A stretch of DNA of 64,000 nucleotides from Aggregicoccus sp. 17bor-14 (lineage in GTDB: Bacteria > Myxococcota > Myxococcia > Myxococcales > Myxococcaceae). Of the stretch, positions 27,251 to 36,847 are shown piece by piece (position 1 is the stretch's first letter; every line of letters starts with the position of its first letter). The notes below the pieces were generated by a model that worked only from the letters and a program-made list of their open reading frames with translations, was not told where the DNA came from and did no database searches. A program made the translations under genes and the position numbers. Where the stretch lies: positions 25,569 through 89,568 of the forward strand of contig NZ_VJZZ01000024.1 of assembly GCF_009659535.1 (NCBI RefSeq), given 5' to 3'.

Positions 27251-28265
27251 ACGCAGGCTCCTGCGGCGTCGCGGGCGGGGGCCCGGAGGGACGCAGCGAC
27301 TTGATGTACTCCACGAGCGAGGCCACCTCGCCCACCGAGAGCCGCCCGAAGTAGCTGGGCATCACGGGCAGGTAGCCGCGCACCACGCGGGCCGCGGGCT
27401 GCATCATCGACTCCGTGAGATAGGCCTCGTCCACGCGCACCCGGCCGTCCTCCAGCACCTCCTCGCGCCCGTAGAGCGCGAGGAAGGTGGGGCCGATGTG
27501 CGCCGAGCCGTCCACGCTGTGGCACTTGAGGCAGCCGGCCTCCGCCGCCACGCGCTCGCCGCGCGACGCCATCGGCGGGCTCGCGGCTTCCTGGGCCTCG
27601 GGCGGGTGCTGCTGGCGCTGGCGCTCGCCCTCCTCGCTGCGCCAGCGCTCGAAGTCCTCGGGCGAGAGCACCTCCACCTGCGCGCGCATCAGCGAGTGGT
27701 CCAGCCCGCAGTACTCCGCGCACAGCACCTCGTGGCGGCCGGGCCTGGGCGCCTCGAACCACAGCTGCGTGTAGCGCCCGGGCACCGCGTCCTTCTTCAT
27801 CCGGAAGTCTGGCACGAAGAAGGAGTGCACCACGTCGCGCGAGGTGATGAGCAGCCGCACGGGCCGCCCCGCGGGCACCTTGAGCACCCCGGCCTCCGAG
27901 GGGCCGTCCGGGTAGCTGAACTTCCACATCCACTGCTTGCCCGTCACGTACACGTCCATCGCGTCCGCCGGCGGCTCGTTCGCCCACGTGTAGTCGCGCA
28001 GGCCGAGCACGAACCAGAGGAGGAAGAAGGCCAGCGGCACGCCGATGAAGATCCCCTCCAGCCAGGGCGGCGCCTCGAGGTGCGGCGTGATGGCCAGCTC
28101 CTCGCGCTTTCGGTAGCGCACCAGGAACACCAGGCCCACCGCTCCCACCAGGAAGGCCCCGGTGAAGCTCACCACCAGGATGAAGAAGTGCAGGTGGTCC
28201 GAGCGCAGCGCGAGCGTGGAGCCCTGCTCGGGCAGGAAGAGCAGCCGGCGGATGAGCTCGTTCAC
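27231..28265 (-). CDS. ctaC: Cytochrome c oxidase subunit II with fused cytochrome c
   Basis: The 344-residue protein begins with two transmembrane helices (about 24-50 and 71-92). A cupredoxin domain has the CuA ligands in VHSFFVPDF and in CAEYCGLDHSLM (C-x3-C-x3-H-x2-M). A C-terminal cytochrome c domain (about 245-330) has the haem site CLKCH and a distal PVMPSY Met. This makes a caa3-type oxidase that takes electrons directly from its partner complex. It starts with GTG overlapping the stop of the small protein upstream (GTGA). Confidence 0.95.
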   Translation of the reverse strand: MNELIRRLLFLPEQGSTLALRSDHLHFFILVVSFTGAFLVGAVGLVFLVRYRKREELAITPHLEAPPWLEGIFIGVPLAFFLLWFVLGLRDYTWANEPPADAMDVYVTGKQWMWKFSYPDGPSEAGVLKVPAGRPVRLLITSRDVVHSFFVPDFRMKKDAVPGRYTQLWFEAPRPGRHEVLCAEYCGLDHSLMRAQVEVLSPEDFERWRSEEGERQRQQHPPEAQEAASPPMASRGERVAAEAGCLKCHSVDGSAHIGPTFLALYGREEVLEDGRVRVDEAYLTESMMQPAARVVRGYLPVMPSYFGRLSVGEVASLVEYIKSLRPSGPPPATPQEPAYVPARK

Positions 28266-28636
28266 GGCGTGCCCCCTTCCGGAGCAGGCCCCGGAGCAGG
28301 CCCGGGCGCGAGCTGCTCCATCGCGCGCTCCACCGGCACGTGGATGAGCCCCGCGTCGCGGTCCGCCCAGCCGTAGCCGGAGAGCCGCGCGCGCTGCGCC
28401 GCGTGAAGCCTCTCGGCTCCGTCCTCGAGCGGGAAGGGGCGCTGGTTCACGATGCCGATCTCCGCGCGTCCCAGCTCGGCGGGGGCCCCCGCCGCGGCTT
28501 CCGGCCGCGCGCCCTTCGAGATGAGCCACGCGCCCCAGGAGGCGAGCGCGAAGAGCGCCACGGCGGCGAGCGCCACCCCCACCACCTTGGGGGCGGCCAC
28601 GTTCTCGGGCTGGGGAACAGGGGGCGGGGCGCTCAT
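28262..28636 (-). CDS. Small single-helix membrane protein between actF and coxB
   Basis: The 124-residue protein has one membrane helix (about 17-38) and a soluble domain of about 80 residues with no CXXCH, ending in a Pro/Gly/Ala tail. No family was recognised. It overlaps both neighbours by 4 bases (ATGA and GTGA), so it is made together with the ACIII and oxidase subunits. It could be a linker or assembly subunit of an ACIII-caa3 supercomplex; that is inference from position. Confidence 0.75.
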   Translation of the reverse strand: MSAPPPVPQPENVAAPKVVGVALAAVALFALASWGAWLISKGARPEAAAGAPAELGRAEIGIVNQRPFPLEDGAERLHAAQRARLSGYGWADRDAGLIHVPVERAMEQLAPGPAPGPAPEGGTP

Positions 28637-29832
28637 GGCTTGGAGGCGTGCAGCGAGTGGAAGAGGTAGGGGTCCTTCACCGGCACCGCGTAGTCGCCGC
28701 GCGCGCGCCACAGCGTCCACGCGAGCGCGAGGCCCCCGACGCCGACGAAGGCGCTGAGGCTGCTCCAGTGGAAGTGCGCGCCCGCGGGGTGCAGCGCCGG
28801 GAGCACGAGCCAGTAGGTGTCCAACGCGTGAGCGAAGAGCACCAGCAAGGCCACCGCCGCGAGCCCGCCGCGCCGCCGCTTCAGGCCCCGCGAGAGCAGC
28901 AGGAAGAAGGGCAGCACGAAGTGCAGCAGGCCGATGGCGACCGCCAGCGTGCCCCAGCCTCCCGCCTGCCGCGCCACGTACCAGGGCACCTCGCGCGGCA
29001 GGGAGGCGATCCAGATGAGCAGGTACTGCGAGAAGCCGAGGTAGGCCCAGAAGCACAGCATCGCGAAGAGCAGCGTGCCGAGGCGCAGCAGGTGCGTCTC
29101 GCCCACGAGCGCCCCGAGCGCGCCCGACTCTCCGCCCGCCGCCACCGCCGCGAGCGCGAGCAGCGCGAGCGCGCCGGCGTAGGCCCCCGAGAGCACGTAG
29201 AGCGCGTACACCGAGCTCTCCCACAGGGGCTCGAGCGACATGAGCCAGTCCTGCACCGCGAAGCTGAGGCTGATGCCCAGCAGCGGCAGCGCCCCGGTGG
29301 CGAGCCGCCGCTGCCATACGAGCAGCCGCAGGTCCCCCTCGCGGTCCTGGCGCCGGCTCCAGCGCAGCAGCAGCGCCCCCACCGCCCACCACGCGGCGAG
29401 GCAGAGGCCTGCGCGCACGAGGAAGAAGGGGGCATTGAGGTAGGGCCGCTTGTGCGCGAGCAGGTGCAGCGCGTGCTCGCCCAGCTCCGGCGTGGGCCGC
29501 ATCCACAGGTACAGCTCGCGCATGCCGAGGGCGACTGGCACGAAGAGCAGCACGAAGAGCGGCAGGCTCCCGGCCATCAGCTCCAGCGCGCGCCGCAGCA
29601 CCACCGCCCAGCGCGCCCCGGTGGCATGAAAGGTCGCGAGCAGGAGCAGCGCTCCGGCCGCGAGCCCCAGCCAGTACGCGTAGGCGAAGAGGTAGTTGAA
29701 GAGCACCTCGCGCGCTGACCCCGGGCCTCCGAGCAGCCCGCCCACGAGCGTCGCGAGCAACCCCACCGCGCCCACCGCGCCCGAGACCCGCGCCAGGCGC
29801 CGGCCTCCCTCGAACCTCAGCAGCGGCGTCAT
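28633..29832 (-). CDS. actF: Alternative complex III subunit ActF
   Basis: The 399-residue protein has about ten hydrophobic helices and resembles ActF, a smaller relative of the NrfD-type ActC, with helices containing FHATGARW, LSFAVQDWLMSLEP and FSQYLLIWIASLP. It is part of the membrane arm of alternative complex III, which oxidises quinol and reduces cytochrome c or the oxidase. The ATG overlaps the ActE stop (ATGA). Confidence 0.88.
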   Translation of the reverse strand: MTPLLRFEGGRRLARVSGAVGAVGLLATLVGGLLGGPGSAREVLFNYLFAYAYWLGLAAGALLLLATFHATGARWAVVLRRALELMAGSLPLFVLLFVPVALGMRELYLWMRPTPELGEHALHLLAHKRPYLNAPFFLVRAGLCLAAWWAVGALLLRWSRRQDREGDLRLLVWQRRLATGALPLLGISLSFAVQDWLMSLEPLWESSVYALYVLSGAYAGALALLALAAVAAGGESGALGALVGETHLLRLGTLLFAMLCFWAYLGFSQYLLIWIASLPREVPWYVARQAGGWGTLAVAIGLLHFVLPFFLLLSRGLKRRRGGLAAVALLVLFAHALDTYWLVLPALHPAGAHFHWSSLSAFVGVGGLALAWTLWRARGDYAVPVKDPYLFHSLHASKP

Positions 29833-30449
29833 CGTCCCTCCTCCCGCAGCCGCGCCTGCACGTCCGGTGGGGCGAGCGCGAGCGGCGCCGCCTGGCTCAG
29901 CGCGAGCGCCTGCAGGTAGGCCACCACCGCCCAGCGCTCGCGCGGCGCGAGCGTCTCGGCGTACGAGGGCATCAGCCCGTAGCCCTCCGTCATCACCGCG
30001 AAGTAGTAGCCGGGCGGGTGCGGCAGCGCGCCCGGGCCCCCCGCGCCTCCGTCCGGCGCGCCGCGCTGCGCCCGCGGCCCCACCAGCGCCGGCGGGAGGC
30101 GCAGCGCCATGTTCTGCGCGACCACGCTCTGCCCATCCGCGAGCAGCCCGTGGCACGCGGCGCAGTACACCTCGTAGCGCGAGCGGCCCTCCTCCATCAG
30201 CGCGCGGGTGAGGGGCAGGGGCAGCGCGGCCGGGTAGCCCGCGTCCGGCGTGCCGGTGGGCGGCAGGCCCCGCTCGTGGCGGTAGCCCTCCTGCGACACC
30301 GTGCCCGCCACCAGCGGCCGCATCACGCGCCCGTCCTCGAAGAAGTCGCTCGGGCGGTACGCGTCGTCGCGCGCCTGCCGCGTCATCGGCTCGCGGTCCT
30401 CGCACGCGGCGAGCAGGAGCAGCAGGGGGAGAAGAGCGCGCGCGCTCAT
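29829..30449 (-). CDS. actE: Alternative complex III subunit ActE, mono-haem cytochrome c lipoprotein
   Basis: The 206-residue protein starts with a lipoprotein signal (lipobox LAAC, Cys16). One haem site, CAACHG, lies at about residue 96, and a Met in GLMPSYAE at about residue 160 is the likely distal ligand. It is periplasmic, lipid-anchored and should pass electrons from the ActA/B arm to the oxidase. Overlaps of 4 bases on both sides indicate coupled translation. Confidence 0.92.
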   Translation of the reverse strand: MSARALLPLLLLLAACEDREPMTRQARDDAYRPSDFFEDGRVMRPLVAGTVSQEGYRHERGLPPTGTPDAGYPAALPLPLTRALMEEGRSRYEVYCAACHGLLADGQSVVAQNMALRLPPALVGPRAQRGAPDGGAGGPGALPHPPGYYFAVMTEGYGLMPSYAETLAPRERWAVVAYLQALALSQAAPLALAPPDVQARLREEGR

Positions 30450-30988
30450 GCCGGCTCCTCCAGCACGCTCACCTGCCGTGCGCCCTGCGTGCGCAGCGCC
30501 TCGAGCGCGCGCTCCACCTCGGGAGCCTGCGCCGTGTCGGCGGTGTCGAAGGTGATGCTCACCCAGAAGCCGTCGCTGGTGGCGCTCTTGAAGGCCTCCA
30601 GCTCGAACACCGGGTGCGCCACGCGCGGGAAGCCGAACAGCGCCATCAGCCCGAAGAAGATGCCCCCGGAGGCGCTGAGCACCGCCAGCTCGAAGGTGAT
30701 GGGGATGAAGGCGGGGGCCGCGTGCATCGGCCGGCTGCCCACGATGAGCGGCCAGTCCACCGCGTTGGTGAAGGCCTGCGCCACGTAGGCGAAGAGCGCC
30801 CCGCCCAGCCCCGCCGCCAGCGCCACCCAGCCGATGCGCGAGGGGGGAAGCCCCAGCGCCTCGGGCGCCTCCTCCAGCGGGAAGGGGGAGTAGAGGTCCA
30901 GGCGGCGAAAGCCCTTCTGCCGCAGCGCCCGCACGCAGGCGAGCAGCGCCTCGGACGAGGTGAACTCCGCGAGCACCCAGCGCCTCAT
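30446..30988 (-). CDS. actD: Alternative complex III subunit ActD (DUF3341)
   Basis: The 180-residue protein has an N-terminal ferredoxin-like soluble part (LAEFTSSEALLACVRALR), two central helices (about 55-75 and 100-125), and a C-terminal soluble segment. This is the DUF3341/ActD pattern. It has no cofactor motif and is a structural subunit of ACIII. It overlaps actC and actE by 4 bases each. Confidence 0.92.
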   Translation of the reverse strand: MRRWVLAEFTSSEALLACVRALRQKGFRRLDLYSPFPLEEAPEALGLPPSRIGWVALAAGLGGALFAYVAQAFTNAVDWPLIVGSRPMHAAPAFIPITFELAVLSASGGIFFGLMALFGFPRVAHPVFELEAFKSATSDGFWVSITFDTADTAQAPEVERALEALRTQGARQVSVLEEPA

Positions 30989-32427
30989 GCCCGCGCCTCC
31001 TGCTGCTCCCTGTCCTTCAGCTCGCGCTCGAGGCGCTCCCGGAACGCAAGCGAGCCGTCCACCTCGCGCTGCAGCTCCTTGAGCTCGCTCACGGGCACCG
31101 GGGGCACCAGCTTGAGGAAGACGAGGAAGGCGGCGCCGAAGAAGCCCAGCGTGCCCACCAGCAGCCCCCAGTCCACCCAGGTGGGATGGAAGAGCTGCCA
31201 GCTGGAGGGCAGGAAGTCGCGGCTGAGACCCGGCACCACGATGAGGAAGCGCTCGGTCCACATGCCCACGTTCACCAGCACCGAGGCCACCCACAGCACC
31301 AGCGGCGCGGCCCGTGCCCGCGCGCTCCAGAACAGCTGCGGCACCAGCACGTTGCAGAAGAGGATGAGCCAGAAGAGCGGCTGGTAGGGCCCGGTGCGCA
31401 GCTCCGAGAGCACGCGCATCTCGAAGTCGTCCCCGCTGTACCAGCCGAGGAAGTGCTCCTGCAGGTAGCCGTAGGCCACCATCCAGCTGGTGGCGAGCAG
31501 CACGCGCGCCATCATGTCCAGGTGCCGCGCCGTCACCACGTGGCGCACGCCCAGCGCGGCGCGCGCCGGGATGACCAGGGTGAGCACCATGGCGAAGCCG
31601 CTGAACACCGCGCCCGCCACGAAGTAGGGCGGCATGATGGTGCTGTGCCAGCCCGGCAGCTGCGCCACCGCGAAGTCGAAGGACACGATGGTGTGCACGC
31701 TCACCACCAGCGGGGTCGCGAGCCCCGCGAGCAGCAGGTAGCCCTTGCGCCAGTGCTGCCAGTGCCGCGCGCTGCCGCGCCAGCCCAGCGCGAACACCGC
31801 GTAGGCGCGCTGCGCGAAGCGGCTCTTCGCCGTGTCGCGTGCGGTCGCCAGGTCCGGCATCAGCCCGAGGTACCAGAACAGCAAGGACACGGTGAGGTAG
31901 GTGCTCACCGCCGCGATGTCCCAGGTGAGCGGCGAGCGGAACTGCGGCCACATGTGCAGCACGCTGGGGTAGGGGACCAGGTAGTAGAACTTCCACGGGC
32001 GGCCCAGGTGCAGCAGCGGAAAGAGCCCCGCGCACATCACCGCGAACAGCGTCATCGCCTCCGCCATGCGGTTGATGGAGCTGCGCCACTTCTCCTGCAT
32101 CAGCAGCAGGATGGCGCTGATGAGCGTGCCGGCGTGCCCGATGCCGATCCACCACACGAAGTTGGTGATGGCGAAGCCCCAGGCCACCGGGATCTGCACG
32201 CCCCAGGTCCCCACGCCCTTCACCAGCGTCACCGTGATGGTGACCACCAGCAGGGCGGTGCCCGCGAGGCACAGCCCGAAGAGCACCCACCACGCGCGTG
32301 ACGGCGGCGCGTGCACGTAGGCGAGCAGCGAGCGCGTGTACTCGGCGTCCGAGTGGCGCCCCTCGATGAGTGGGGCGTCCAGCAGCGGGTCGCCCGGCGC
32401 GGGCACGTCCGGCTTGGGCTCGCTCAC
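30985..32427 (-). CDS. actC: Alternative complex III subunit ActC (NrfD-like)
   Basis: The 480-residue NrfD/PsrC-type protein has about ten transmembrane helices with conserved segments WWIGIGHAGTLISAILLL, HLGRPWKFYY and SVHTIVSFDFA. It is the quinol-binding membrane subunit of alternative complex III. The C-terminus is a polar helical tail. GTG start overlapping the actB stop by 4 bases. Confidence 0.94.
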   Translation of the reverse strand: MSEPKPDVPAPGDPLLDAPLIEGRHSDAEYTRSLLAYVHAPPSRAWWVLFGLCLAGTALLVVTITVTLVKGVGTWGVQIPVAWGFAITNFVWWIGIGHAGTLISAILLLMQEKWRSSINRMAEAMTLFAVMCAGLFPLLHLGRPWKFYYLVPYPSVLHMWPQFRSPLTWDIAAVSTYLTVSLLFWYLGLMPDLATARDTAKSRFAQRAYAVFALGWRGSARHWQHWRKGYLLLAGLATPLVVSVHTIVSFDFAVAQLPGWHSTIMPPYFVAGAVFSGFAMVLTLVIPARAALGVRHVVTARHLDMMARVLLATSWMVAYGYLQEHFLGWYSGDDFEMRVLSELRTGPYQPLFWLILFCNVLVPQLFWSARARAAPLVLWVASVLVNVGMWTERFLIVVPGLSRDFLPSSWQLFHPTWVDWGLLVGTLGFFGAAFLVFLKLVPPVPVSELKELQREVDGSLAFRERLERELKDREQQEARA

Positions 32428-35408
32428 GTGCGCCTCCGGGTGGGGTGCTTCACGCGCACCAGGTGCACCGTGCGCGGCCGGGTGCCCAGCTCGTTGAGCA
32501 GCCGGTAGTGGCGCGCGTCCGCGTGGCGGCGGCTCACCTCGGCCTCGGGGTCGTTGAGGTCGCCGAACACGATGGCGTCCGTGGGGCAGGTCTGCTGGCA
32601 GGCGGTGCGCACCTCGTCGCGCCCGATGCGCCGGCCGCGGCCCCCGGCGTCGATGCGCGCCGCGATGCGCGCGCGCTCGATGCGCTGCACGCAGTACGTG
32701 CACTTCTCCATCACCCCGCGGCTGCGCACGCTCACCTCGGGGTTCTGGTGCATGCGCGCGAGCGCCCCCTTCGGCGTGTAGTCCAGGAAGTTGAAGCGGC
32801 GGACCTTGTAGGGGCAGTTGTTGCTGCAGTAGCGCGTGCCGATGCAGCGGTTGTAGACCATCTCGTTGAGCCCCTCGTCCGAGTGCACCGTGGCATTCAC
32901 CGGGCACACGTACTCGCAGGGCGCGTACTCGCAGTGCACGCACATCACGGGCTGGTGGATGACGGCCGGGTCGCTCTCCTCGCCCAGGAAGTAGCGGTCG
33001 ATGCGCAGCCAGTGCATCTCGCGCCCGCGCCGCACGCCGTCCCTCCCCACCGAGGGGATGTTGTTCTCCGCCTGGCAGGCCACCACGCACGCGCTGCAGC
33101 CGGTGCAGCGGTGCAGGTCGATGGCCATGCCCCAGCGGTAGCCCCCCTCGCGCGTGAGCGACGGGTAGAGGTGCTGCTTCTCCTCGCGCAGCCCCTCGAG
33201 CAGCTCGGGCTTCCTCTCCAGTTCCTCCTGAGGCACCTGCAGTGCGATGGGGCGCTCCAGCATGCGCCCGTGCAGCTGGCGCACCGCGAGCTCCGAGCGC
33301 GCGGAGAGCGGGTGCAGCTGCAGCCCGGCCGCGAACCAGGGCTCGGCCTGCGTGCGCAGCCGGTAGGCGTTCACGCCCACGCCGCGCGCCACGTGCTCGC
33401 CGCCCTCGCGCCCGCCCCCCAGCGCGAGCGTCACCGTGTCCTCCGCGTGGCCCGGGGCGAGCAGCGCCGGCACCTCCACCGAGCGCCCGGGCAGGGAGAG
33501 GCGCACGTGCTGGCCGTCCTCCACGCCGAGCCGCCGCGCGGTGTCCGGGCTGAGCAGCGCGGCGTTGTCCCAGGTGAGCTGGGTGAGCGGGTCGGGCAGC
33601 TCCTGCAGCCAGGCGTTGTTCGCGAGCCGCCCGTCCAGCACCCGCGCATCCAGCGCGAGCGCGAGCTCCAGCCTTCCGGCGGGCTCCGGCTCGGGCAGGG
33701 GCCGCTCGAGCAGCGGCTGCAGTGCGCGCGCCTCCAGCGCTGCGCGGGTCGCGGGAGCGGCCGTATCGGGCACCACCCCTTCCGCGAGCCAGCCCTCCCA
33801 CTTCGCCTCGAAGCCGGCGTCCCCTGCGCGCGTGCGCCACAGCCGCTGCAGCTGCGCGTGCGCATCGAGCGGCTCGCCCACCAGGGCCGAGAGCAGCGCC
33901 ACCTCGTCGAGGCAGCCGGGGAAGAGCGGGGCGATGAGCGGCTGGAGGATGCTCGCGGTGCCGTCCAGCGCGCGCCCGTCCGCCCAGCGCTCGAAGGGGT
34001 GGGTGGCGGGGGCGAACCAGGCGCAGCGCGCGGACGTCTCGTCCTCGTGCAGGCCGAGATAGAGCGCGTGCGGCGCGAGCGCGAGCGCGCTCCCGAGGTC
34101 CAGGTCCGCGGGCGCGGCGTAGACGGGGTTCCACGCGGTGACGAGCAGCGTGTCCACCTGGCCCGCGCGCAGCTCCTCCACCAGCCGCGCGAGCGCACCC
34201 GGGTCCGGCGCGGGCTGCAGCAGGGGCTCGGTGAGGAGCACCGTGTGACCTGTGTTGCCCAGCGCCTCGTTGAGCGCGAAGGCGAGCGCGTGCAGGGTTG
34301 CACCGTGGCGCTCGCCCACCGCCACCAGGCCACGGCCGCGCGCGGAGAGCAGGTCCTGGGCCGCCGCCTGCACCCACGCGCGCTCGGGCTCGCTCAGGCC
34401 CCCGGGCGCGGCGCCCGCCCGCAGCCCCACGGAGGAGAGCGCCGTGGAGAGCTCGGCCGCGAGCGCGCGCAGCAGCCGCTCCACCTGCGAGGGGCGCACG
34501 CGCAGCCGGCTGTCCGCGTACGCGCCGGTGAGGCTGTAGGCGCTCTCGGCCACGTGCAGGCGATGCGAGGGCGAGGCCGCGCGCGCCTCGGCCAGCTCGC
34601 GGTTTGCCCTCAGCGCGCCGGGGCGCTCGGTGAGCAGGTCCGCGTCCAGCGCCACCACCACCTCGGCGGCCGCGAGCGCGCGCTGCGCCTGCAGCGGCCG
34701 GCCGTAGGCGAGCTGTGCGCCCTGCAGCGAGGCCGCCTGTGCGGGGCCGAAGGGCACGAGGCGCGCGGAGGGAAAGCGCGCCTGCAGCCGCGCGTAGAGG
34801 TCCTGCACCAGCGGCGAGGCGGTGGGCTCCACCAGCAGGCGCAGCCGCTCGCCCGTGCCCAGCGCGCTGCCCCACGCGCGCACGAAGTCGAGCAGCGCCT
34901 CGCGCGAGGTGGGGCCGCCGGGCCCGCGCGCCGTGCGGGCACGGTCCGGGTCGTAGAGGCCCAGCAGGCTCGCCTGCTCCTGCGCGAGCGCGCGCCCGCG
35001 GCTCTCCGGGTGCGCGGGGTTGCCCTCCACCTTGAGGGGGCGCCCCTCGCGGCTCTCCACCACCAGCCCCGTGGTGAAGCCGCCCAGCACGAGGCCGGTG
35101 GCGTAGTGCAGGGGCACGCCGGGGGTGAGCCCCGCGGGCGCCTGCGCGTAGGGCATCACCTTCTCCGCCGGCGGGCGGAAGCAGCCGGAGAGCCCCGCGG
35201 CGGCGAGGGAGGCGGCGGCGAGCTGCAGCAGCGTGCGCCGCTCGATTCCCTGCGGCGCCTCGTCCTCGCCCGGGAGGAACTCGCCCCCGTCGCCCATCGT
35301 GCTCGGTGACGCCTGGCGCTCCGCGAGGCTGCGCCACGGACGCGACGGTGCGCCCCCGGCGTCGGACGGGAGCACGGGCAGGGGGTAGCGGTCGCTCAGC
35401 GGTGGCAT
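32424..35408 (-). CDS. actB: Alternative complex III subunit ActB (molybdopterin-like domain fused to Fe-S domain)
   Basis: The 994-residue protein fuses a molybdopterin-oxidoreductase-like domain (about 80-700, without molybdenum in characterised homologues) to a C-terminal ferredoxin domain. The latter has four Cys clusters: [36 protein letters not shown] and CTYCVQRI with a later TCPTDAI. An N-terminal [12 protein letters not shown] segment ending in SGC resembles a twin-arginine/lipobox signal at about residues 56-76, suggesting export and lipid anchoring. Electrons would pass from quinol through these clusters to ActA and ActE. Confidence 0.94.
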   Translation of the reverse strand: MPPLSDRYPLPVLPSDAGGAPSRPWRSLAERQASPSTMGDGGEFLPGEDEAPQGIERRTLLQLAAASLAAAGLSGCFRPPAEKVMPYAQAPAGLTPGVPLHYATGLVLGGFTTGLVVESREGRPLKVEGNPAHPESRGRALAQEQASLLGLYDPDRARTARGPGGPTSREALLDFVRAWGSALGTGERLRLLVEPTASPLVQDLYARLQARFPSARLVPFGPAQAASLQGAQLAYGRPLQAQRALAAAEVVVALDADLLTERPGALRANRELAEARAASPSHRLHVAESAYSLTGAYADSRLRVRPSQVERLLRALAAELSTALSSVGLRAGAAPGGLSEPERAWVQAAAQDLLSARGRGLVAVGERHGATLHALAFALNEALGNTGHTVLLTEPLLQPAPDPGALARLVEELRAGQVDTLLVTAWNPVYAAPADLDLGSALALAPHALYLGLHEDETSARCAWFAPATHPFERWADGRALDGTASILQPLIAPLFPGCLDEVALLSALVGEPLDAHAQLQRLWRTRAGDAGFEAKWEGWLAEGVVPDTAAPATRAALEARALQPLLERPLPEPEPAGRLELALALDARVLDGRLANNAWLQELPDPLTQLTWDNAALLSPDTARRLGVEDGQHVRLSLPGRSVEVPALLAPGHAEDTVTLALGGGREGGEHVARGVGVNAYRLRTQAEPWFAAGLQLHPLSARSELAVRQLHGRMLERPIALQVPQEELERKPELLEGLREEKQHLYPSLTREGGYRWGMAIDLHRCTGCSACVVACQAENNIPSVGRDGVRRGREMHWLRIDRYFLGEESDPAVIHQPVMCVHCEYAPCEYVCPVNATVHSDEGLNEMVYNRCIGTRYCSNNCPYKVRRFNFLDYTPKGALARMHQNPEVSVRSRGVMEKCTYCVQRIERARIAARIDAGGRGRRIGRDEVRTACQQTCPTDAIVFGDLNDPEAEVSRRHADARHYRLLNELGTRPRTVHLVRVKHPTRRRT

Positions 35409-36049
35409 GTGGTGCAGTTCGTCCTGGGCTCGACGTGCAGCGCCTGCTGCACGGCGCGCCCCGTCTCGGCGGGGTCACCCGGCGCGCGCCAGGTCATGCT
35501 CGTAATGGCCTCGCGCGGGCGCAGGTGGGGCGTGGGGTTGCGGTGGCAGTCGAGGCACCAGCCCATGGTGAGCGGCGCCTGCTGCGAGACGAGCGGCATG
35601 CTGTCCACGCGGCCGTGGCAGGTGACGCAGCCCACGCCCTTGTTCACGTGGATGGAGTGGTTGAAGAAGACGAAGTCCGGCAGCCGGTGCACCCGGTTCC
35701 ACGGGATGCTCTGGCCGCTGAAGTAGCTCGCGCGCACCGGCTCGAGCAGCGGGCTCTCGTTCCACACCTGGGAGTGGCAGCCCATGCAGCGCGAGGTGGG
35801 CGGCAGGCCCGCGGACGCGGAGCGCTCCACCGCGTCGTGGCAGTAGCGGCAGTCCAGCCCCTCGTCGCCCGCGTGGTGGCGGTGGTCGAACTGCACCGGC
35901 TGGTGCACGGGCTCGTGCGAGCCCACGCCCAGCGGGCTGCGCGCGAGCACCATCAGCAGCACGAGGCCCCCGAGCGGCAGCACCGCCCCCGCTGCGAGCA
36001 GCAGGCGCAGGATGCTGTCGGCGGTGGGGGTGAAGAGCGGCCGCTTCAC
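35396..36049 (-). CDS. actA: Alternative complex III subunit ActA, penta-haem cytochrome c
   Basis: The 217-residue protein has an N-terminal membrane anchor (about 13-36) and five CXXCH haem sites: CRYCH, CMGCH, CVTCH, CLDCH and, at the C-terminus, CTTCH. This matches penta-haem ActA of alternative complex III. It is the first gene of the operon, starts with GTG and overlaps actB by 13 bases. It would face the periplasm and relay electrons from ActB. Confidence 0.95.
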   Translation of the reverse strand: MKRPLFTPTADSILRLLLAAGAVLPLGGLVLLMVLARSPLGVGSHEPVHQPVQFDHRHHAGDEGLDCRYCHDAVERSASAGLPPTSRCMGCHSQVWNESPLLEPVRASYFSGQSIPWNRVHRLPDFVFFNHSIHVNKGVGCVTCHGRVDSMPLVSQQAPLTMGWCLDCHRNPTPHLRPREAITSMTWRAPGDPAETGRAVQQALHVEPRTNCTTCHR

Positions 36050-36075
36050 GCGGGGAGCCTCGGGGAAGAGCGCGG

Positions 36076-36087
36076 TTGGAGCTCCAA
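36076..36087. promoter_or_regulatory. 12-bp perfect palindrome upstream of actA
   Basis: TTGGAGCTCCAA lies 27 bases before the actA start, in the presumed leader or promoter. It could be an operator for the respiratory operon. A chance occurrence is possible because no second copy was seen. Confidence 0.3.
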
Positions 36088-36190
36088 TCTCCGGCGACCC
36101 GCACGCTGCGACTACGGCCCCGTGGGCAGCGCGTCGGCTATCTCACGCGATGGGGCACTTTGCTGTCGCACGCCGCACAGCGCTGCGCTC

Positions 36191-36685
36191 TCACGCGCGG
36201 GCGCGCTGCAGCGCGGCGGCCGTCACCAGCCCGAAGGCGAGCGCCTGCAGCGGCAGCGCGAGGCGCTCGGCGCGGCTCCAGCGGCGCGCCGGCGGCGTCG
36301 CGCCCGTGAGCGGCAGGGTGAGCCGCTCCATCGCGCTCAGCGCCGCGCCCGCCGCGAGGCCGCGGGCGGGCAGGGGCCAGCGCGCGGTGTGGCGCGAGGC
36401 GCGCGCCTGCAGTACGCCGAGCAGCGGGCCGTAGCCGTAGCGCAGCGCCGTGCCGCTCCAGCGCGCCGCGCGCGGGGACAGGCGCACGCGTGCGAGGCGC
36501 CAGGCGAGCCGCTCGGCGATGCGGCTCGCGGCGTAGGGCGCGCGGTGGCCGAGGAGGCGGTCTCGCACCGCCTCCACCGCGCTGATGCCGAGCGTGCCGC
36601 AGAGTCCCGCGGCGAGGCCCTGCTTCCAGCTCGCGAGCCCGCGCCCCATCGGGGTGTGCTCCAGACGCTGCTCCTGCACGCTCAT
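36191..36685 (-). CDS. Small membrane-associated protein, related in layout to the gene at 39048
   Basis: The 164-residue protein has moderately hydrophobic, Ala/Gly-rich segments (GLAAGLCGTLGISAVEAV; ALRYGYGPLLGVL; a hydrophobic C-terminus). The YGYG segment and overall layout resemble the DUF1440-like protein encoded at 39048-39590, so the two may be distant paralogues. The ATG is chosen for its strong GGAGGAG site; a 16-codon upstream extension is unlikely. Function unknown. Confidence 0.65.
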   Translation of the reverse strand: MSVQEQRLEHTPMGRGLASWKQGLAAGLCGTLGISAVEAVRDRLLGHRAPYAASRIAERLAWRLARVRLSPRAARWSGTALRYGYGPLLGVLQARASRHTARWPLPARGLAAGAALSAMERLTLPLTGATPPARRWSRAERLALPLQALAFGLVTAAALQRARA

Positions 36686-36847
36686 GGTCTCCTCCGAGAC
36701 CTCAAAGCTGAGCGTCGTGAGGCCATCTCGCACGGGACGCGCGGCGCTCGCCCTGCCGCAGGGCAGGCCGGCGCGGGTGTCGGCTCGCGGGCAGCCCGGG
36801 TGCCGCTGCGCGCTCGCCCCCTGGCCGGACCTGCTACAGCTGCGCGC

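Noticed and set aside
28270..28330. PGPAPGPA-type tandem repeat in the small protein before coxB
   Set aside because: A short low-complexity linker, common in Pro/Ala-rich membrane-protein tails; not a DNA repeat of note.
32370..35309. 979-codon frame antisense to actB
   Set aside because: Same GC artefact; actB has all Fe-S motifs on the minus strand.
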